From the NCBI GenBank assembly GCA_020205615.1, contig CM035151.1, forward strand, positions 41,846,977-41,910,976: a stretch of 64,000 bases of DNA, given 5' to 3'. The stretch comes from Panax quinquefolius. Lineage: Eukaryota; Streptophyta; Magnoliopsida; Apiales; Araliaceae. Below, piece after piece: positions 57,740 through 64,000 of the stretch. The notes under the pieces were generated by a model that was not told the origin of the DNA, searched no databases, and was given only the letters and a program-made list of their open reading frames with translations. The position numbers and the translations under genes were made by a program. Every line of letters starts with the position of its first letter. Positions within the stretch are counted from its first letter, which is position 1.

Positions 57740-58470
57740 ATTAGTTAGATTGAGCATACCCCAACCATATTAATATCCTCTTCTCTGAGATCATGGTATG
57801 AAAGTTTATCTACCCCAAATCGGGTGACAGTTGATCCGCTATTGAGGCATTCTGTGACCCTTCTGACATTTCACGTACCCTTGAGCTTTGTAGAGGGTAT
57901 GATATCTTGTTGGATACCAGATAGACAGGTTTTTAGATTTGATATCCATAAGCTGACTCCTACGTTAGAGGAGTATAAGCACCTCATTGATTTGCCCTAG
58001 GATCGGCCATGTGCTATGATGATTGTTGATGATATAAGACGGTAGTTTATGACCCTGACGGGCTTATGATGCAGAGTTATCAGATGAGATCACCTTATGG
58101 CATGTGGTGTCCTTCGATTTCTTGATTGACCGATTTAGATCACTGGACAACTATCTACAACATTAAGGGGACTTCACAATTACTGAGGGTGAGTGGCAGG
58201 TTTATCGCATAGATATTCTATTAATGTGTCTCGTGGCCTATTTATACATGCCACTATATATAGATCATCTGGACATTGGCCTAATTACAATAGTATGTGC
58301 TCTAAGGGAGGGTTGCAATATCTTGACCTTGATATTGGCGGGGACCTCGAGGTCGGCCACATTTTGTTATACCCATTTGATAAGTGGTATTTATACCTAC
58401 TTATTGAATACCAAATCACGCGAACTATGCCCATCTCAAGTACATTTTATTGTGTTTTAGTTGCATTTCA
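57740..58470 (+). pseudogene. DUF7745-like plant protein remnant
   Basis: A frame from about 57756 reads EHTPTILISSSLRSWYESL and TLLTFHVPLSFVEGMISCW, then HKLTPTLEEYKHLIDLP before a stop at about 57998. Further stops and a frame change follow. From about 58190 another frame gives EWQVYRIDILLMCLVAYLYM, HLDIGLITIVCALREG and NILTLILAGTSRS. The order, a W-x(n)-F...LTPTLEEY core followed by a hydrophobic 'YGLLLFP'-like helix and a 'LAET'-like segment, is what I recall of plant DUF7745 proteins, often found in mobile or rapidly duplicating gene families. The assignment is from memory of the pattern, and the copy is dead. Confidence 0.45.
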
Positions 58471-58522
58471 TGATAGTTTGCATTGTATTTACTTAAGACT
58501 CCTTTTGGTGAATTGTTAGGTT

Positions 58523-60376
58523 TGTAATATTCATGAACGCAATCAAATTGCTCAAAGTAAGCGGAAACGTGTAAAAATCAAAGTTTAAAATTTTACAAAC
58601 CATATACCCGGATCACCCATTATGCACAATTATTAATTAAACGAAAAATTGAAGAAGAAGAATCATACCCTTGAAGATCCGAGCTTCCTCAGGTACAAGT
58701 TCACCTCCAATTCTTTTCGCGTTCAACTTAAATCCACCGGGTTTGGTTCCTTCCTTTGATCAACGTTAGCCACCCAAGTGTTTGGCCTCTAGAGGTGATC
58801 CACCAAGGAAGAAGAAGGATTCAAGAAGATGGGTGGTTGGCTAAACCCTAGTTTTTCTATCTCTATAGAAAAGGAGCGTACTCTCCAACTTTTGGAATTG
58901 CGTATATTTTTGATATCTGATATAAGACTCCTCTTATAAAGATATCAGGTAACCTTATTTAATAAAATAAGGTATTATTTAATTAAACTCTTTTTAATTA
59001 AATGGGCTCCCTAATCTTATTAGGGATAATTAATTAAACTCCTTTAACTAATTTTCCCTCCTAATCCTATTAGGAATAAATAAGAGTACTTATATTAAAT
59101 TAATTTCTAAACTCTTTTAGAAATTAAAATAATAATAATAATTGAAATAATATTAATAAGACTCCTCTTATTAATTTATATTTAATATTTCTAAAATATT
59201 TAATAATAATATTAAGCTATTTAATTTATTCTATCACCATAGATTAAATTAAATATACATAACATATATTATTACGATTATGCCATTAACTTCTTAAATA
59301 ATTATTCTTCCTTTTATGGTGTTACCCTTTAGGTTCTCCATATTAAACCGGTTGTGAATAAATCAATTAGAAGAATTCTAATCTTATTTAAATAAACAAA
59401 TTAAACAATTAATTTATTTATATAAATAATATTTATTCTACAATAAGGATAAGCCTCCTAGCGATCAACGACTTTCCGGATAATATAGATTTCAACATTA
59501 ATCATAAAAGAACCTTTGAGTAAATAGTTACCGCATAATTCAATCCTTCCACCATACAATGTCCCAATTAAATATAAGACATGAATTCTTGTCAAGTCTT
59601 ATTTTATTTAATTATATGTATTTCGACTCTTAAATGCACAACTCCAAATAATGCAAATTAGAAACTCCTTTCTAATTTCATTTACGCCTTGGCCAAGGAC
59701 TCTTTGGGTTGTCATTTATCGAATCACATAGGACATTTCTCTTCTTTTAATAGTAGTGGTAGATTCTTTATTGATCATACGGTATCTCCATGTACAACTT
59801 ATTATACCCAAGCATACCCTTTGATATACCCTAAGGGTCTTAAGGAATAAGTCAAAGTATAACTCATCATACACAAGATACTATGATGATCTCAAGTCCA
59901 AGGATCACTTGTACTACTATCACTACAGAATTCCTATTGACAGCAAATAAAACTCCAATTAGGTATTCCTTAGCGAGCCACGTTCAAATGAACTTATTCT
60001 CTAATAAGCACCTACATACTTGCTTTAGTGTCTCCACACAAATGATCATGAGATCAATCATCCTCATCCAATGAGCAAGCAAAAGCGTATGTACCAATCT
60101 ATCCGGATTCACTAATCCCCAATTTAGTAATCCAATGATTGGGAACTATTTTAGTTTTAAGCTTTCTAAGAATTTAGTTTTCATTAGAATGATCATCATC
60201 ATTATTCTAAAAGCATTGCTTAAAACTATGGGTTTATCACATATTATAAAATAGCATCATGTAGATAATTAAAAGCCTTTAATAAATTAATACTTTTTAT
60301 TAATAAATGAATAAGATTGTTTCAAAGTATATGCTTTATCATCAAACATGATTGGCTTGTGTGCATACTACTTTCA
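58523..60376 (-). mobile_element. Element F 3' LTR (Ty1/copia)
   Basis: The LTR on minus starts TGAAAGTAGTATGC (60376), next to a purine tract, and most likely ends CATGAATATTACA (58523), 1854 bp. It has AT-rich stretches (58980-59420), and the untranslated end near 58560-58800 has moderate GC. Small ORFs on plus in this span (for example 59883-60074) are chance frames. The left flank AGGTT is the expected target duplication; its partner is outside the window. Confidence 0.75.
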
Positions 60377-60389
60377 ATCTCCCACTTGC
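60377..60389 (-). promoter_or_regulatory. Polypurine tract of element F
   Basis: On minus GCAAGTGGGAGAT directly precedes the LTR start. AAGTGGGAGA is the standard tract of many plant Ty1/copia elements. Confidence 0.8.
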
Positions 60390-60870
60390 ACTAAAGCCAA
60401 TCGCCATGGTATCTCATACTCTTCTTCTCTAAGTGACGATTATCCTGTTTTGTTGGATAAGCTTTTAGTTAATGGATATGTAATGTTGTTCATGAGAGTC
60501 CACTATCTCTATAGTGATTTCCCATCTTTCAATGATTCTAATAATCAAATGAAAGTACCACAACACATGTTTAGATCCAAGATGAGACTTAGGAACTATT
60601 CCTAGTTCTGTAATGAACTTTTAATCCAAACAATCAACTTGCGACTTCTTTTATAGCTATATACTTTGTCTTTATCACTAAACCAAAGAACTCTTTTTTG
60701 TTTGGAACCTTTACAATTCAACGCACCTTTATTCAAGATAACGCTTTACCTTAAAGTGGATTTTCTATCATCTTGATCCGTCTCGAAAAAACTTGAGTCT
60801 GTTAAGCCCTCTAGTTTTAATTTAGACCCACCATGAATATGATCACATCCTTAGTGCCGGTTAAGCACTT
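60390..60870 (-). pseudogene. Element F RNase H
   Basis: On minus, broken frames show LKLEGLTDSSFFETDQDDRK, then LNKGALNCKGSKQKRVLW. A frayed end resembles the usual RYHGDWL terminus (near 60400), directly before the purine tract. TDSSF keeps the catalytic Asp. Several stops interrupt it. Confidence 0.75.
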
Positions 60871-61370
60871 TAAGATGTTTTTCACTGACTCATAGTGAAC
60901 TTTTCCATAATATGACTGATCAACATCAGGTCTCGTACATTTCATTGCATACATGATTGTCACTCATGCGACCTCTCTTTTCAGGAGTCTGTGGGGACTA
61001 TTAAGAGAGATACACTCCCATAGCTCATCAACATGAGACATCTCTTGGAGTTTGTCATGCTAAACGACTTTAGCGTCAAATGAATATACGTTCCTTGGGT
61101 TAAGTCAAGCATCCTCTTGTATCTATTTATATAGATTTTATCCCCAATTAAGATACTCTTCCCAAATCATTCGTGGAGGAATGTTTAGAAAACTTTATCT
61201 TTACTGATTCTAGCATTGGCATGTCATTCCGTATCCATAGTATATCAACATATAATACTAGAAATTTCACGACGCTCCCACTGACCCTTTTGTACACACT
61301 AGGTTCATTCTTGTTTTTGATAAAATCAAACTCTTTTGATTATTTTATCAAAATGAATGTTCCATTTTGA
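60870..61370 (-). pseudogene. Element F reverse transcriptase, C-terminal part only
   Basis: On minus FIKNKNEPSVYKRVSGSVV leads to FLVLYVDILWIRNDMPMLES, in which YVDD has lost one Asp (YVD-I). Later pieces are RPDV and ESVKNILKCLTGTKDV. These are the typical Ty1/copia palm and connection. The RT N-terminal two-thirds are absent: IN-RT linker sequence is joined straight to the FIKN segment near 61340-61370. Confidence 0.78.
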
Positions 61371-62100
61371 GAATGTCTATAACTCTTCCCACATCATATA
61401 TAACTGGATCATCATCTTCTATGATACGTACCTCATCATCATCATCCATGATGAATCCATACCTCCCAGGTATCTTTGGTAATATTCCAGATTTACGATT
61501 CAGTTGTGGTACAATAGGTCTATCTACAGGTTCCTCTTATTTGACTTATATTGTTTTGTGGATCATGAACTCTTCAAGATCTATAATCCTCCCACTAGCC
61601 CCTTTTAATGATAAACACCTTTATCTTAGAAGGCAGCGTGTTTCGTAACAAACACCTTTTGCTAAGTAGAATTATAGAACATATACCCTAAACTTACTTT
61701 AGGTTGTCCCACAAATCTGTACATGTCAAATCTTGTCCCAAGCTTATCCTTCGAAACCTTTTCACATAAGTTGGACAACCCCTTATCTTAACATACTTAA
61801 GATTAGGAATCCTCCTTGTCCATAACTTTTATGGAGTCTTGAAATGGATTTTGAGGTTACCTTTTTCCGTAGATATGCAGCCCATTTCTAGGACATGATC
61901 CTGAAGGATACCGGAATGTCGGTAAAATCATTTTGGACCGTACCATGTTCAACAAGGTATGATTTTTCCTTTCAGATACATCAATCAATTATTACGTATC
62001 ACGAGGTGTCCATTATGAGAAAACCATTTGAGATGATCTAGAAACTTATTGCTCAAGTATTTATTCCTTGATCTAATCAAAGAATCTTAATACTTTGTCA
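61371..62100 (-). pseudogene. Element F integrase C-terminal part and IN-RT linker
   Basis: On minus, pieces in several frames read KYLSNKFLDHLK (about 62030-62065), RRIPNLKYVKIRGCPTYVKR (about 61750-61810), then the linker QLNRKSGILPKIPGRYGF and acidic MDDDDEVRIIEDDDPVIYDV (61380-61500). This matches the end of the Ty1/copia integrase and the region before RT. The catalytic core with its DDE residues is not recognisable. Confidence 0.7.
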
Positions 62101-62640
62101 ATTTGTTTCACTTATGAATTCTTTAAACTTTTCAAATAATTCACACTTGTATTTCATCAAATACATAGATTTAAATCTTTGAATGATTATCTCCTTTTCA
62201 TATACTAGTTTGTTCAATTTGCAAAATTATTTTCATGTAAGTCAAGTATACAAAATCCATTAAGTAATATTTCAGTTCTTTACAAAACATTATTATTATA
62301 AATAGAACAACAATTGTTCTTAATTATAATATCAAATTTCATTGTCCAACAACAAAATGAAAATAATGTTTCCAACGAGCTGGAATACAATAAGAACTTA
62401 TTGACTTAATAGATTTGCTCAGTAGCAATGCTAAACTATAAGTTTCTATGGCTAATACAGCAACCTTTGCTTCATTTCCACACATAGGATTACTTATATT
62501 TGTTTAGCTTTTTACTTCTGCTTGGTCCCTTCATAAATCTATATTTATGATAACCAAAGTCGGTATCCAATACCCAAGTAGAACCTTGACTTAAAGAAAA
62601 ATTTATTTCAATCATGAACAAATTTGTATTTGTAACCAAA
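62100..62640 (-). pseudogene. Element F protease and degenerate pre-integrase region
   Basis: SQGSTWVLDTDFGYHKYRFM at 62530-62600 (minus) is the Ty1/copia protease motif, normally WVLDTGCGSHI. The catalytic Asp is kept, but the following Gly is Asp and the His is displaced. From about 62100 to 62500 only frayed similarity (for example LRTIVVLFII-like) can be seen, consistent with the pre-integrase domain. Confidence 0.65.
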
Positions 62641-63446
62641 ACTTCACTAAGCTTCTTTGGTTAGCCTCTGCAAGATGCTTCTTGCAGTTTCTTTCCAGTG
62701 TCCAGGCTTATAGCAGTGGAAGCAAACTCCTTTGCTATCCGTATCAGTTTTGTTCTTATTATCTTTTGTTTACGCCTTTCTGTTTACCTTCTTTGAATCG
62801 TTCTTCTTTTCAGAAGATCCTTTGGCCCCTACCAGTAAGACTTGATCTTTCTTGGTTGGAAAGTGACTCTCAACATTTTTCAATATGTTAAGCAAATCAA
62901 TGAGGTCGATATCTAGCTTGTTCATATATGAAAATTCACAACAATTGTGAAAGGAGTCCGAGAGTGAGTGCAAGATCAAATCTTGGCTCAACTCTTTATC
63001 CATGATAAAACTCATTGTCCTAATTGATCAATCAAATTGATAATGTTAAGGACTTTTATCTTTCAGTAGTGTCATCTGGTCATTCTAGATCGAAAGAGCT
63101 CCTTAGATATCTCGATATCTATCGGGCCCCACTTTCCTCACCATCAACTACTTGATGTTCGTGAATATAGTAGGAGCGTTGCTCATAGTTCATGCCGATA
63201 TTCAAGCTCGTTACTCATGGATGCGAGCATGATGCATTGAGCCAATTGGCATCATCTTGCCACTTTCTAAAAGTAGCAATCTCTTCCTCGAGGCATTATC
63301 GCAACCATTGCGTTGATAGGTGTATTAAGGACATAAGATAGCTTTTTCACTATGAGAACTATTCTCAAATTCCTTAACCAATCCGTTTAATTTGGCCCGG
63401 TTAATTTAGCATCTAATATGCTTGTGATGATAGTAATTTTAGACAT
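62640..63446 (-). pseudogene. Element F gag (Ty1/copia)
   Basis: The start ATG on minus at 63446 gives MSKITIITSILDAKLTGPN and then WLRNLRIVLIVKKLSYVLNT, a typical plant copia gag N-terminus. Stops and indels follow. An open segment 63015-62770 contains MDKELSQDLILHSLSDSF. Near 62690-62735 lies the zinc knuckle CFHCYKPGHWKETA, whose last Cys is lost. Confidence 0.78.
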
Positions 63447-64000
63447 TGTAAAATTCTATAAATGAATTTGTAATTAACAACATTTTAACATACATTCTTT
63501 TATTAATTACCAAAATAATTTAGGTCTTGTTTTAAATTGGTATCTCCCATTATTTTCTTCAAACTATATTACCCTCACTTATATAGTTTGGCAAAATCTA
63601 ATTAAAGATTTGCTAGTGACAATAAGGATCCCATTTCAAATGTATATAGCCTTGTGGTGACACAACAAACTATATATAAATAAATAGGTAGACAACTTTT
63701 GTCAATTACATCAACTATGCAACTCCTTTTCTTTTGCCTCTTAGATTATTTTGATCAAGTGGTGGCACATCCGAATCAAAATTATCCAAGTTAACTCCGA
63801 CCTAGCACTCCATATATTCAATAAAGAAAAATATCATCCTTGTGGTGACACAACAAAACAATATTGTTCAATTTTCTTTATAAGCATCAAATGTGATAAA
63901 TTAACATCTTAAATACTTAATACTTGCCTTGTGGTGACACAAAAACTCATATTAAATATTTAATACTCTATTAATTTTATCATGCTAGAAGGCGACGTTC
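63447..64000 (-). other. Element F leader upstream of gag, with a 16-nt repeated motif
   Basis: No ORF is supported in this AT-rich stretch. A motif CCTTGTGGTGACACAA (plus orientation) occurs three times, at 63650, 63838 and 63927. It probably belongs to the 5' leader of F between primer site and gag; the 5' LTR would be to the right of the window. Confidence 0.6.

Noticed and set aside
59883..60605. Coding genes on the plus strand in the F LTR and RNase H region (59883-60074, 60348-60605)
   Set aside because: The region reads as a copia LTR, purine tract and RNase H on the minus strand; the plus-strand frames have no similarity.

Overview
This is plant nuclear DNA, most likely from a dicot, and almost entirely retrotransposon. 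It is AT-rich, has no intact host gene, and shows Ty3/gypsy chromoviruses of the Tekay/Del type (zinc-knuckle gag, retropepsin, RT with FIDD, RNase H, HHCC integrase, C-terminal chromodomain) nested in one another. A degenerate Ty1/copia element lies at the right end. I use labels A to F for the elements.

Layout. 1-2967 is the 3' end of a plus-strand family A element (57-bp array, then a 3' LTR). 2968-3520 is a slice of minus-strand element C. 3521-18696 is a second family A insertion with three LTRs and two internal regions in tandem (LTR-INT-LTR-INT-LTR), flanked by the 5-bp duplication CATAG. 18697-20608 resumes element C. 20609-32548 is element B, a complete plus-strand Tekay element with TSD ATTAC, about 3-kb LTRs and an extra ORF before gag. 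32549-36128 is the gag start, primer site and 5' LTR of C. 36129-44765 is element D (plus), whose 5' LTR is interrupted by C. 44766-45141 is a short spacer. 45142-57694 is element E (minus), again a head-to-tail tandem but with one unit partly deleted. 57695-58522 is a decayed DUF7745-like coding remnant. 58523-64000 is element F (minus), a Ty1/copia element with an LTR and broken gag, PR, IN, RT and RNase H.

How the parts relate. A, C, D and E share LTR termini, primer site, TATA region and protein sequence, so they are one extended family. C, D and E carry the full coding set, now broken by stops and frameshifts. A is a non-autonomous derivative: it lost the gag capsid core and nearly all of RT, RNase H and integrase, kept PBS and PPT, and gained a non-coding module plus an LTR-derived 57-bp satellite. 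C presumably inserted into D, and then A (twice) and B inserted into C. The boundaries are read directly from LTR termini, primer sites and target-site duplications. Ages and percent identities were not computed.
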